A stretch of DNA of 64,000 nt from Chaetoderma sp. LZ-2023a (lineage: Eukaryota; Mollusca; Caudofoveata; Chaetodermatida; Chaetodermatidae): the NCBI GenBank assembly GCA_034401795.1, contig CM067372.1, positions 39,956,520-40,020,519 of the forward strand. The letters run 5' to 3'. Of this stretch, positions 32,579-44,759 are shown piece by piece (within the stretch, counting starts at the first letter, position 1; each line of letters opens with the position of its first letter). The notes below the pieces were generated by a model. The model did no database searches. It saw only the letters and a list, made by a program, of their open reading frames with translations, and was not told the DNA's origin. The translations under genes and the position numbers were made by a program.

Positions 32579-33877
32579 ATATTTAAGCAATTGGCTTTCC
32601 AATGGTGTATGGCCTCAATAATATTGTGATCTTAGTTTATCATAGAAACGGTTTGAATTTCGGTGTATTTTAGGGCGATAGTATTTAATTGCGGATCACC
32701 TGCGTGGTTTTTTTTTATAGCACCAGCGGTGCATTAGGCGTTGAATCAGGGGAATCCCGCCGGAATGACGTCTAATGTGGTAAAACGTGTATTAGTATTT
32801 AGGGTAACTAAGGGAATGAACTACGGCAGTGAACATGTACAACTAATGCATTCCCTCCCCTGCTTCTGATTTAGCTAATTTTATAATCAAACGGAACATG
32901 TCTCCCATCGTCCTATTGCACGGGCCTTGCCCTTCTGCTCCGCTCCTGTATCGAGTACAGGAGAGCTATATGTGAGTAGTATGTTAGTTATGTCCCCATG
33001 CTATCAATCGACACGTGACATCGCTCGAAAGACTCACTTATCTTAGCAGAATGACAAGTTCATGTCTTGATATTATGTAGCTTATAGACACGGTTCTGTA
33101 ATACTTTTGGTGATGATAAATTTACGAATGCATGGACAGACCTGACTTTCACAAATTATTAGCCAATAGATCAGCCAACTACCATTGTCCTTAGCCAAAT
33201 CTGAACTATTTTAGCCAGTCATGATGATTTCCAATGTCTAAGATCCATCACCACCAGGTAATTCCTTTAACTCTATCCCACATACAATGTTATGTTGAAT
33301 ATTTAGAAGGTAATTTGCCTGGACGCTGTTGCTGCCTTAGCTCTCCTATACGGGTGCTTTGAATCCGAGATATTAGGATTCCAGAGTTTATTTGGTGACA
33401 ATAACAGCAATATAAGTAATACATACATGTACTAGTTAAATAAATATTCCTGCAAGATGCCCTTCAAAGGTAATTGTGTTGATTTTCTCCTGGGAAATTA
33501 TGTATAATAATATGAGTGTAAGCATTAGCCAAATATTTAGCCAACCCTGCATTTTATTAGCCAAATCTCAATTTTACTAGCATTTGGCTAATTGGCGAAT
33601 GGGTAGGGCTGTTCCTGGAATGCCAGAGCTCCATATGAATTGCAGCATGGGTGATCAACACATGCATAGTTAAGAGAACTTAAGATAACACAGTTTACAG
33701 TCTTATTAACAATGTGTAATAGAAAATGTGTACCACCTATTAAGAAATGTTAAATTTGTTATGCAAGTCTAATAATTTCAAGATATCAAGCTAATTAATC
33801 TGCGTGCACACGTAGATTACTATAATTACTCATGGATATTTTCTTCTTCTTGTCTTTCTTAGCCTTGGTTATATATA
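32579..33877. other. No gene recognised
   Basis: AT-rich sequence with a few 'tagccaaat' repeats (33170-33600). No coding motif or splice-supported exon. Confidence 0.5.
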
Positions 33878-35534
33878 CACCTGTGCAAAAGTTAAGCACC
33901 AGCAAAAACAATAGAACGTAGAAACATGATGGTACAACTAGGCTGCCATACTTTTTGTCCCCGCGTTAGCTGACATAATTCCAAGTACGAAATGCACATG
34001 CATGCATGACTTCACGCTGCTTGATGTCCGTGCATGGCGGGAAACAGCACACGTGTTCAGTTATGTAGAAGTCCAGTTTGAGGTGTAGAACATTACATAC
34101 AGATTTAGGCGACAAGATTAGGAATTTTGTGTTCATGACCGTGGTTTATTTGTACAGAGAGAATTAGCTCTTGATTGTGAACCGCTATGGCAAGACGAAG
34201 GTTAAGTGATCGTGTGAAATGGCAAATCATAGGCATGCATACCACTGGTATGTCATGCAGAGAGATTGGCAGACAGCTGAACATTAACCATACTGTAATC
34301 AGTCGTTTGATTGCAAAACATGGGCAAACTAACGAGGTGAAGGACAGGCCTAGATCTGGAAGACCGAAGAAGACTGCTGCCCGTGATGATCGAGCCCTAG
34401 TACGCCTTGTTAGGAGATCTCCATTCACCAACAGCAGAGTGCTCAGCCAGCAATGGGAAACGCGCAATAGAGTGTCAATGTCTACCGTCAAAAGGAGACT
34501 GTACGCTGCTGGCATGAAAGCTAGGAGACCTGTCAGACGTCCTCTCCTCACTGCACACCACAAAGAGGAGCGTCTGAGGTGGTGCAACGAAAGAAGACAC
34601 TGGAACATGAGATCCTGGAGACGGGTACACTGGTCCGATGAAAGTCGGTTCCTGCTTCATGCCACAGATGGTCGAACTCGTGTATGGAGGTCCAGACGCA
34701 CGGCGTACAACCAACGTAACATCATGGAAGAAGTTCCATTTGGTGGAGGTTCCGTTATGATATGGGGGTGCATCTCATTTGATTGTAAGCTGGATCTGTT
34801 GACTGTACCTGGAACACTAAATGGACAAAGATATCAAGATTCCATACTGGATAGAGTTGTGGTCCCTCATTTTGTAAATCATGCACCTGGAACCCACCCT
34901 ATATTCATGGATGACAACGCCCGACCACATCGTGCTAGAGCTGTGCATGAATACCTCCGCCAGAATGCCATCGAAACCCTACCATGGCCAGCAAGGAGCC
35001 CTGACATGAACCCTATTGAGCATATCTGGGACATTCTGGGAAACATGGTGAGAAGGAGGGATCCTCCTGTGCAGAACCTACAGGAATTAACAGACGCACT
35101 CCATCTTGAATGGCAACGAATACCACAATGGCGTATCAGTCGGTTGGTGACCAGCATGCGACGTCGTGTCCAGGCCGTCATCCAGGCACAAGGTGGATAT
35201 ACCCGGTATTAATAATGACAGTCTCAAACTCGTGCACAGATGTTAAACTTCGTTTTCAGACACCATTAATGACAATCTAGCCACGTGTGTCAACTGTAGG
35301 GCAATAGTTGTCAGTTGTGTCAACGTAACCATATTCAGGCCTCGTTTTCAAGTTCAAACAAAAACATACAGTGTTTCCCCACCATCATAATCAGCATTCC
35401 TCTAGTTGCATTATTACCTCTTGCACTAAGATGGATGGGTACATAAATGTTTATGCTATTGCTTTCTTCATAGCACATGAATATACCCTCGCATGTGCGT
35501 AAAAATAGGGTGGTGCTTAACTTTTGCACAGGTG
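33878..35534 (+). mobile_element. Tc1-like DNA transposon, apparently intact
   Basis: 1657 bp with 24-bp terminal inverted repeats (cacctgtgcaaaagttaagc...) flanked by TA duplications (33876-33877 and 35535-35536). It encodes one uninterrupted 341-residue transposase. A second, near-identical copy lies inverted at 55591-57254. Confidence 0.95.
34187..35212 (+). CDS. Tc1-family transposase (DD34E)
   Basis: 341 residues, the usual length for the family. Residues 1-50 form a first helix-turn-helix (SDRVKWQIIGMHTTGMSCRE), and residues about 55-115 a second, separated by a GRPKK-type AT-hook. The catalytic Asp residues are in H-W-S-D-E-S-R-F and in F-M-D-D-N-A-R-P-H, and the Glu is in SPDMNPIEHIWD. 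I count 34 residues between the second Asp and the Glu, so this is a DD34E (Tc1) enzyme that cuts at TA sites. The ATG at 34187 starts with the expected basic MARRRLSDR. There are no stops or frameshifts, so it may be active. Confidence 0.95.
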   Translation: MARRRLSDRVKWQIIGMHTTGMSCREIGRQLNINHTVISRLIAKHGQTNEVKDRPRSGRPKKTAARDDRALVRLVRRSPFTNSRVLSQQWETRNRVSMSTVKRRLYAAGMKARRPVRRPLLTAHHKEERLRWCNERRHWNMRSWRRVHWSDESRFLLHATDGRTRVWRSRRTAYNQRNIMEEVPFGGGSVMIWGCISFDCKLDLLTVPGTLNGQRYQDSILDRVVVPHFVNHAPGTHPIFMDDNARPHRARAVHEYLRQNAIETLPWPARSPDMNPIEHIWDILGNMVRRRDPPVQNLQELTDALHLEWQRIPQWRISRLVTSMRRRVQAVIQAQGGYTRY

Positions 35535-36082
35535 TATATATGGACCGCATCTCCTGAATTTCCTCCTACAGCTTTAATCCGATCACTTTCAAATTTGGTC
35601 AACTTATAGAGCCCATGAACTAATCAGTTACTAGTCAACAGATTTGCCCAATGGTTTTCGACCTACTGACTTTTCCTGTCCAAATGAGGGCCACATAGCA
35701 AATGTATGGGAAATTATCAGTATGGAAATTCGAACTGTAACTAAGCCTAAAGTTTCTATGGGATCATTACTAATCATTGGTAGAATGTTACCCGTGATGT
35801 CGCGAAGATCTCTTGATTTGGGGTCAAAGGTCAAGGCTACCCCTTATGGGTCAACGGTACAGGATTTAGTTTTTGTCATAAATGAACTCCCACTGATTAG
35901 AAATTGTCAACAGAGATATTTGAACTGAGATAGGATCTATCACATGTCACCCTTTAAGATCAAGGTCAACCTTTAGGCTCGTTTCTTTAATGAAACTGTT
36001 TGAACTGCGAATACACCAAACCTGACCAGGTTGTTTCCCATGTGATCCCAAAGAACCGGGTTGACTTTGTGTTCAATGGTCT

Positions 36083-36236
36083 CGGTGGCCATTAGTGCCA
36101 AGGTCATCCCTTATGGGTCCAAGTTACCAGTTAGCATTTAGGCAGATATCAACTCCTCACGGTGGCCATTAGTGCCAAGGTCATCCCTTATGGGTCCAAG
36201 TTACCAGTTATCATTTAGGCAGATATCAACTCCTCT
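36083..36236 (+). repeat. 77-bp tandem repeat, 2 units
   Basis: Two almost identical units starting cggtggccattagtgccaag. Confidence 0.95.
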
Positions 36237-36297
36237 TGATCAGGCAATTTTAAGGGCCATATCAGACGATATATAAATACGTAATCTTAAGGTCACC

Positions 36298-36298
<1 letters not shown>

Positions 36299-36345
<47 letters not shown>
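36299..36345. repeat. (AG)n microsatellite
   Basis: Uninterrupted ag run. Confidence 0.98.
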
Positions 36346-36348
<3 letters not shown>

Positions 36349-36639
36349 GATTGAAACATCTCGAACCCTCAAATTTCCAGAATGTGTGGGAATAATCATG
36401 CAAGAATTTAGTGTGCATTTAAATGTATACACTGCTTTCACTTGGAGGCAATGTATCACATGGAGTGGTATACATTTAAGCCTGTAACGTATATAAAGGA
36501 CACCTCCATATAATTTTAATCATAGGATCAAAGGAACAAGCTAGCTGATTCTATATGTTCTCGATGGAAGGTCATTTTTGCAATATATTCCTCTCTACCA
36601 AATTTCAACTGATTTCTTAAAATAGGCTGCTTTGATTTC

Positions 36640-37060
36640 TTTCTCAATTCTTGGCTCTAAAACATGATTTGTTACCAATTCTGAACACTGGCAGAAAATA
36701 TGTTGCCAATCCCGATCATTGAAACATGACATATCACAAATTCTATGTCCTGATAGAAAATAATTTACCAATTCTTTGTGCAGAAACATGATATTTCAGG
36801 CCTGAAACATGATTTGTTACCAATTCTGAACACTGAATGATGATATGTTGCCAATCCTGACCATTGAAACATGGCATTTAACAAATTCCATGCCATGAAA
36901 GATGACCTTTTACCAAACCTAACCCGTGAAAGATGACATTTACCAATTGAGAGTGAGGAAAGTTGAGGTGTTGTCAATTCTAAGCCTTGAAAGACAATAA
37001 TTTACCCATTGTTAGTGCTGAAACATGATATTTCAGACATGGCAATTCACAAATTTGAAG
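36640..37060 (+). repeat. Degenerate tandem repeat, about 40-50 bp units
   Basis: Units of the form 'tgaaacatgatttgttaccaattc' recur about nine times with many changes. Confidence 0.7.
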
Positions 37061-38450
37061 CCCAGAGCTCTTCTTGCAGGGTAGTGCCCGCCGGCCACAT
37101 CTGATCATACAGTGTGGTGTGGAGAAGGTACGCTTGAAGAATGTGCTGCAGAGTCTGGTCTGCCCTGCCGTGGGCTGCACAGAGCCGATGTTATGATAGC
37201 AATCTTTCACACCACAGTGCACTGTATGGAGGTGGACGTTGGCCGTCTATTCTGCATAGCTGAGATGATACGGGGTGGAAGGCATAGAGGTGGGAGGGGT
37301 GAGGTTGAATGAACTTGAAATTGTCAGTTCTCTCCTTGAAGGCCGATGTCCAGCTGCTTTTAACGGGGATTTGGCATGTGATGTGTACATCTTCCACCTT
37401 CTTTTGCCAGTCTGTCTGGACTCTCGTTGCCAGAGATACCACAATGTGCTGGTATCCGCTGAAGCACTGTAACAGATTCATGTATTGCTCCCTTTATGGT
37501 GTTTATCAGCTTTTCGGCGGAACTTGCTGCAAGGGCTCGCAGAGTAGACAGCGAGTTGGTGAGGAGGACTGTTGTGACTGCTGGTTCCTTTATTGAATTT
37601 ATGGGATCACCTACAGCTTGGAGGACAATCACTTCTGCTTTGAGGTTGCAACGGAGGAAGCACTTGATACAGAGATGATTTCAGAAGGTCTTCCTGTATG
37701 TTGGATGAAGACCAACTGTTCTATACCGTATGGCTCCTTTAGCAGAGCAACTAATGTAGCCATGTGCCATCTTCTTCGCTGGAAACCTCGGGTAGATTTA
37801 TTTCAGTGCCATGTTTTTGTGTGTGGCACAAATCGGTTCTTGTTTTATAGCAAGTGTAGGGGACCTGGTCCTTATTCCGAAACTGAGGGATTCTGGAGAC
37901 CACTCCTGGTATATCATAATCTCACAGCGATCTGGATTAGCTGGGCAACACCTACCTTCTGGCATGTCTTCAGCTGGTGGTTCTGGCTCTATTGTTTCAG
38001 TCAGCTCTTTTTTGGAGCCTGAAACACCATGTGGAGAGGGTGATCCATGAGTTGCTTGAAATTTAGAAGTTTTTTTCTCTCTTCTGGGTTCCAGTGGTTG
38101 GATGGTGCCCGTCTTTTCCATTTCATGGATGGGAGTTATTTTCACTGCACCAATGATGCGTCTGACTCAAAGGTTTTGCACCTTATTTAGTTTTGAGTTG
38201 TTCATCCTGGATGCAGTGTTCCAAGTGCTTGAGATATACTCCAAAACAGATTGTACTGCACCTGTATGGACTGCTTCAATGTGGGGGTTCCAGGTCAGGC
38301 GGTAATCTAGATTGATACAAAAAAACTGGGTGTGCCAGTATATGGCAAGGTACTTTCTCCATGCATGAATGACAAGATGGTGGTATGGTCTCTGACTTCA
38401 TTGTCGTCTAGGCCCAATCTTCCATCCACTGCATTAGCTTATTCACTCCC
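37060..38450 (-). mobile_element. Decayed LINE with RNase H domain
   Basis: Minus-strand segments in the order of a Jockey/I-type LINE. Near 38440 there is the RT active-site block L-L-T-D-D-L-A-I-R-S (shared with the array to its right). At 38145-37800 there is a linker with E-M-E-K-T and L-E-P-R-R-E-K. At 37600-37370 there is an RNase H end (LTNSLSTLRALAASS and RIPAHCGISGNESPDRLAKE). The copy has many stops and frameshifts and is dead. Confidence 0.75.
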
Positions 38451-39240
38451 TCCTGTATTCTATAGCCTGCTTCGGTAGCAGGCTCTGCAGCACTCCGGAT
38501 TGCCAAGTCGTCAGTCAACAAGTGCCATAGGCCCAATCTTTCGTCCACTGCATTAGCTTATTCACTCCCTCCTGTATTCTATAGCCTGCTTCGGTGGCAT
38601 GCTCTGCAGCACTCCGGATTGCCAAGTCGTCAGTCAACAAGTGCCATAGGCCCAATCTTCCATCCACTGCATTAGCTTATTCACTCCCTCCTATATTCTA
38701 TAGCCTGCTTCGGTGGCATGCTCTGCAGCACTCCGGATTGCCAAGTCGTCAGTCAACAAGTGCCATAGGCCCAATCTTCCATCCACTGCATTAGCTTATT
38801 CACTCCCTCCTGTATTATATAGCCTGCTTCGGTGGCATGCTCTGCAGCACTCCGGATTGCCAAGTCGTCAGTCAACAAGTGCCATAGGTCCAATCTTCCA
38901 TCCACTGCATTAGCTTATTCACTCCCTCCTGTATTCTATAGCCTGCTTCGGTGGCATGCTCTGCAGCACTCTGGATTGCCAAGTCGTCAGTCAACAAGTG
39001 CCATAGGCCCAATCTTCCATTCACTGCATTAGCTTATTCACTCCCTCCTGTAGTCTATAGCCTGCTTCGGTGGCATGCTCTGCAGCACTCCGGATTGCCA
39101 AGTCGTCAGTCAACAAGTGCCATAGGCCCAATCTTCCATCCACTGCATTAGCTTATTCACTCCCTCCTGTATTCTATAGCCTGCTTCGGTGGCATGCTCT
39201 GCAGCACTCCGGATTGCCAAGTCGTCAGTCAACAAGTGCC
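38402..39240 (-). repeat. 119-bp tandem array derived from a LINE RT segment
   Basis: About seven units of 119 bp (common landmark at 38594, 38713, 38832, 38951, 39070 and 39189), 95-99% alike. Read on the minus strand, one unit encodes L-L-T-D-D-L-A-I-R-S-A-A-E and GYRIQEGVNKLMQWMEDWA, the catalytic D-D and following helix of a LINE reverse transcriptase. 119 is not a multiple of three, so the array itself cannot encode a protein repeat. Confidence 0.95.
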
Positions 39241-39253
39241 CATTATATGGCGG

Positions 39254-39591
39254 TATCCACTCGACCATGTATGGCTGTATATCCACTCGACCATGCATGG
39301 CTGTATATCCACTCGACCATGTATGGCTGTATATCCACTCGACCATGTATGGCTGTATATCCACTCGACCATGTATGGCTGTATATCCACTCGACCATGT
39401 ATGGCTGTATATCCACTCGACCATGTATGGCTGTATATCCACTCGACCATGTATGGCTGTATATCCACTCGACCATGTATGGCTGTATATCCACTCGACC
39501 ATGTATGGCTGTATATCCACTCGACCATGTATGGCTGTATATCCACTCGACCATGTATGGCTGTATATCCACTCGACCATGTATGGCTGTA
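39254..39591 (+). repeat. 26-bp minisatellite, 13 units
   Basis: Thirteen units of atccactcgaccatgtatgg + ctgtat, nearly identical. It starts 14 bp after the 119-bp array, so the two arrays abut. Confidence 0.97.
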
Positions 39592-41261
39592 TTCTGATCC
39601 CCGTACATTACCTTTAAATGAAAGGAGTGTATCAGGGTATTTAAATGCACATTAAACACTGTCATGGTTCAAAATATGCCATCTAAAGTTTGTTTGTGCT
39701 GTTCTATGTGGTCGCAGATGTGCCATATTAATTCTTGGCAAGGGGTCCATCGCGCTTAATCAAATCAAACCCATGTACATTACATTATAATATGTAGAGT
39801 GCAGCACTGAGACAGCGGCGGTGATGGTGTTTGTTTTTGTAGCTGCCATACCAGCTAAGGACCTGTAAGCTCCAAATTTATATAATTGCTTAAGATGTTA
39901 TAATTGAAAAAAATACATTTAAAGCAGGTACACACATGTACACTCTAAGTTGCCTACATTTATTCGAATTCGAAAAGTGTCTCTTGGTATATGTCAATAC
40001 CTTGCATTCAGGACAAAAAGAGGGTTGGTATTTATTAATGAATACTAGTGTGAAGGAGCATGTGGATTAAAACCTACCACACAAAGTTTACTTCATCACC
40101 GATGGCTATCTTATAACAAAAGTTAATAACTTAATCACGATGCTCCTACTAACGGCGGAATATCGGAAGAAGAGGAAATGACAAGAGGAAATAACAGAAA
40201 TCTAACCTCAGTACATCACTACAACTTTTAAAGTATCCGCCGGCCGGTGGTTCGACCAGACCAAAGAGGCGGGATCTACACTACCAGTAACGAGTAAGAA
40301 GAGTGATCGACGCTAAATTCGAAGTCCGGTAACATGGCATATATTTTGATAACTGCTGTTCAAATGACGTTCATAAAGCATAGAATTACACCTAGCAAAG
40401 TACTAAATAAGCGTGCCAGTTAAAAACAGGATATAGTGATGAATAAAGGAGATATAAGCGAGATAAATTCTGACGTGGCGAGCGTTGGGGGCAATGTACT
40501 CGCTCTTTAAATCAGTAATAAGCGCGGCGCAAAAGATTGCGGGTTATAACAAATAAAAGTATATATTTCCCACCGTCACAATTGGCTAGATTTCTTTTGG
40601 TCATATATCATTGCTTCTTCGCCATAAATCTACTGTGAGAAATTATGTTGCAATTTTCTTGGATTGACTGGACAAATTTGAGAACCGTTGTGATTGTGTA
40701 CAAAATTATTATGTACTAATAATACACCAGGACAATTATATTGTAACAAAAATATTGAAAATTTCCAAATTTATTTATATCCTGTAAGTAAGGCGTCGGA
40801 AATTCAACAGGATTATCGGAAACTAAACATTTTTTACAACGGTTCTCAAATTTCCGACTGGCTCACATAATTAGCAAGGTCTCCCCCAATTCCACGCACA
40901 CGATACGCTGCTATATGAGGGTGTCTTACCCACATCCAGCATTTTAAAATTAATGTTGCCCTTGTTAAAATTAACGCGTTACAGTCAGTACTTTGCAGCT
41001 AAGAACCAAGATCACTTTGCTCAGAATGGATTTTTGCTACTACTGACCAAAGTTTGTAAGAAACTAATGAACTAATGCTATAAGAGCAAACTATACCACA
41101 TTGAACAAGGACAAATTTGTCCAGTCACCCGCGTCGTTGATATATTTTTCAGTCGGGCCACCATAAGGGCAAGAGTGTCTATCTCGCAAACAATGTTGCT
41201 GAAAGATGTTGCTTTTGCGTTTTAATTTTTGACAGTGAAATTGGCGTAGAACCAGAGTTAT

Positions 41262-41295
<34 letters not shown>

Positions 41296-42210
41296 GCATA
41301 CGCGGAAGATCGAATATTTCTATTGGCTGTCTATTCTTAGACCCGGAAGACCCATAACAAACGCATGGGATGTAAAATAGGCCTACCCAAAGATATCGTA
41401 TATAGTGTCTAGATGGCTATGCGCGTACTCTCACAATCGGGCTAGTTGTCGCGACCGCAGTTGACACGAGTTCAGTAGATCGCAATTGTGCATGACCGGG
41501 TATTCACTTTCTGGCTGATGCAGACGACCAGTTGCATATATAAATATCTTTCAAAAAATGACTAAATTATCTTTTGGTAATTCGAGGAGAAATTGAAGAC
41601 GCAAATTCAGATTTTATCAGAAATAAAATTGTATTGGCTCTATTAATCTGACACTTTATTCGACTACGTGATAGGTTTAGCAAAAAAAATATTGTTTTGA
41701 AGACTATACATCCGGGGAGAAAATACTGATATGCCGCTTTTACAGAGGATCGTTCCTTTTGTGTTTTGGAAATAAGTTAACTTATTTATGAGCTTAACTG
41801 TAGTCTTACTATTTATCGTATCAGGCGATGATGGTGAACGCTTTAACTCCACAGCCCAGAAATGACAAATTCTGTATGATATAATGAATATTCTGCTGAA
41901 TATTTTGAAACTAATTTGCTCGCGAGTTGCTGTTGCCATAGATTCAAAATGCTCAAAAAGTGTCCTGTATTGTTATTTTGAAATTGAGACATTGTCATTT
42001 AAAAAGTTTAAACTGTTAATACTGCGTGCGAGCCTAAACTATCCATGTACCTAATGTGCATCCAACATGAATATGTTGTCTGGTCTTTGGATGAGTTAAT
42101 GGCTTCAAAGTAACCCATTAATCACTGAACCGGACAAAATCGCTTCAGCGTCTGTAGGCCAAGAGACTATTTTTGAAAATATACTATTGGAATGGCAGGT
42201 GATGAACATT
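39592..42210. other. No gene recognised
   Basis: AT-rich sequence. It contains a (CAA)n run at 41266-41295 and a partial foldback-MITE arm near 41880-41920. No exon of the host family found. Confidence 0.5.
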
Positions 42211-42480
42211 GACTGGTCCGTCAAATGTACGAATTGTATATCTATTATTTAATAAACATTCTGCTGAATATTTTGAAACTAATTTTACTGGGCGCTGTTG
42301 CTGCCATATGCAGCAACTGCACTCAGTCAAATTAGTTTCAAAATATTTAACTGCTTACCTGTATAATTAGCTTGATATTGGGCTTCTGCGAATTCTAGAT
42401 TCAAAGTATATAAATTGATTCCAACACGCGGAAGTGGGCGGAGCTTAGCTACATATGGGCGGGGCCTAGCTAAAAATGGA
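42211..42480 (+). repeat. Foldback MITE copy
   Basis: The most complete copy: left end gactggtccgtcaaatgtac, inverted core (ctgaatattttgaaactaat / attagtttcaaaatatt), and right end gggcggggcctagctaaaaa. Confidence 0.8.
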
Positions 42481-42548
42481 TGCCTCTAATGGATACACAC
42501 GTGTCCATATATTTTTTGCATGTTAAGCGTGTTCACTCGGGTGGATGG

Positions 42549-42580
42549 CTCCCCCCCCCCCCCCCACACACACACACACA

Positions 42581-42620
<40 letters not shown>

Positions 42621-42625
42621 CACAC
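42549..42625. repeat. Poly-C / (CA)n / (CGCA)n tract
   Basis: Composite simple sequence. Confidence 0.95.
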
Positions 42626-43648
42626 TGTTCCGAGAATCCACAACTCTCACGTCATCAGGACATGTGTAGGCCTAAATGTTGATGGTGTCAGGAAGATATA
42701 ATGGATCTAGCCAATCAGAAGCTGGCCCCTAAAGACGAGTGGCCAATTAATGCAACTTGTTTGCCGTAGAAAACCGATTTTAGGATTGAATTGATAACAG
42801 TTGAATTATGCTTCTAAAAGAAGCACTTTTTGGACCCATAAGTATGCGTTTGTTGTAGGCAGGTTCGACTGTGCTTGAGATATAACGTTTTAAGCAAGTA
42901 GTATAGGCCTAATACTTATTCTGGTCTCATGTTCTCATGAACACCCTTTCCTAATCTAGAGGCCCTAAGTATGCCATTGTTACCATCTTTTGGTTCCATA
43001 AGTATGCGTCCGTTGTAGACAGGTTAGAGTGTATTTTAGAGGTGACGTTTCAAGCAAGGAAGCCTAATACGTATCCGGGTCTCATGTTCTATAGGGTGTT
43101 TTAATATATAAGTATATCCTTGTAAGCGGGAACGCAGGATGTGAATTGGCTGCCAGAAATCTCACGCACGAACGAACGCACGCACGCACGCGCGTTACGT
43201 ACGCGCGCACAATATTACGAAATAAAATAGCTTAATATATTAGAAGGTAAATAATTTGCGATTTGCGTGCCACTAGTAACTATATTCAATGTAAGAGTTG
43301 ATCGATGCTCTAGGGGATTGTATGTTCTTTAGCTGTTTAGAAAATCTGAATATGACTACGTAGTTCATTTATCCATTAACTAGTATCAATTCTGAAGACA
43401 GTGCTACACGCCGTTGCTATCCTACTCAGCAAGGTATTCGTTTCATCTGCGCCAACAAAATAACGTTATTCGTGGTATTTTTGGGTCGAAGATCTAATAT
43501 CGTATATACCTTGTTTATTTAACTGATCTTATACGACGGTTCAATCATTCATACGTGAGACTTTTGAATTCGGCAACAGTCCACCTTAGCAAGGCACTCA
43601 GTCTATTCGCTTAGAGGTTGTCTTTTACTTGTGCACCAATTAATCAAA
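42626..43648. other. Upstream region of the plus-strand host gene
   Basis: Non-coding. It would hold the promoter and 5'UTR of the gene starting at 43649. I see no clear TATA box. An (acgc)n tract lies at 43160-43200. Confidence 0.4.
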
Positions 43649-43850
43649 ATGTGGCGTATAGTACTAATGCTAGCAGTCCTTGTACCGCTCAATGTCCTCA
43701 TCATAATGCTGCCTCAGTGCAGCTGCACGCCACTTGATGATTACGTGAATAAACCGGATCCTAACTTTAAATACAACGTTATAACCTCATTTAAAGGAGC
43801 CGATTTCACAACTTTTGTTCTGAATATGACGTCACAACAATGGATGACAG
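43649..43850 (+). CDS. PqaA/AprA-like protein, first coding exon
   Basis: 67 codons plus one base. Residues 1-26 (MWRIVLMLAVLVPLNVLIIM...) are a signal peptide or anchor. The mature N-terminus has T-P-L-D-D-Y-V-N-K-P-D-P-N-F and FTTFVLNMTSQQWMT, the standard opening of animal PhoPQ-activated/AprA-like proteins (L-D-x-Y-V-x-x-P-D then Y-x-L-N-M-T-S-Q-x-W). The ATG at 43649 has an A at -3 and precedes the signal peptide directly. The donor is ACAG|gtaagt in phase 1, which joins exactly with the exon at 52430. The product is expected to be secreted. It may be a paralogue of the minus-strand gene at 3729-10736 or its missing 5' end. Confidence 0.88.
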
Positions 43851-43852
43851 GT

Positions 43853-44036
<184 letters not shown>

Positions 44037-44359
44037 ATGAGATGAACAAGGAGGAGGTGACAAGAGTGATTGAGAGAAGGAGTAGGAGGACGAGGAGGAG
44101 CTGTTGAAAGCTCTTTCTCTTGAGGCGATTCTCAAAATGAGCGTCTCGTGAGTCGGCCTAGGTAAACGTGACGAGCAAATGCGGCTTGGCAATTGATCTC
44201 ATCGGATATCAGAAATTGGGCATTGGTTTCGTTAGCGTGTTTATTGATGTGTTGCGAAAAACACATTAAATTATCTCGAGCTGAAACTAATATGATGTCG
44301 GTGTTATTTCATATCCATTTGCTAGCAAAGCTCCGCCGACGTCTTGTCTAGGCCCTATG

Positions 44360-44572
44360 TTGGGGTCAATTTATATACTTTGAAACTTGAATTCTCAGAA
44401 TCCCATTTTCAAGGTAATTATACAGGCAAGCTGTTGAATATTTTGAAACAAATTTGACTTGGTGCTGCTACCGTCTATCAACAGCGTCCAGTTAAATTAT
44501 TTTGAAAATATTCAACTGAATATTTATTAACTAGTGAATCCATCAATGACATACAATTCGCACATTTGGCGG
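44360..44572 (-). repeat. Foldback MITE copy (shortened)
   Basis: It carries the inverted core (gctgttgaatattttgaaac / attttgaaaatattcaac) and the end 'catacaattcgcacatttgg', in reverse orientation to the 42.2 kb copy. In intron 1 of the plus-strand host gene. Confidence 0.7.
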
Positions 44573-44759
44573 ACTTTTAAATGTCAGCTAGAAGCTAGAT
44601 ACGTCATTCATTGCGCATTATGATTGGGACGTTCCCTGCCTGTGGCGTAATTGATTGTAACGTCGTATACTTGAGTGACAGATCGTATCTCCGCGTTCAA
44701 CATGTACACCCACTATTGTGCGGGTATCGATCTTTATGTATGATTACTGTATTCTGCGG

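Larger units (their letters stand above)
35537..36640. other. No gene; short repeats
   Basis: Non-coding sequence with two simple arrays, listed separately. 'aaggtca' motifs recur but without order. Confidence 0.5.

Noticed and set aside
34105-34608. Antisense open frame over the Tc1 transposase
   Set aside because: A shadow of the real transposase frame.
38402-39240. CRISPR-like array
   Set aside because: The whole 119-bp unit is repeated without variable spacers, and the sequence is a LINE RT fragment.
39110-39655. Repetitive frames across the 26-bp array
   Set aside because: Tandem DNA repeat read in all frames; all frames stay open only because the unit lacks stops in several of them.
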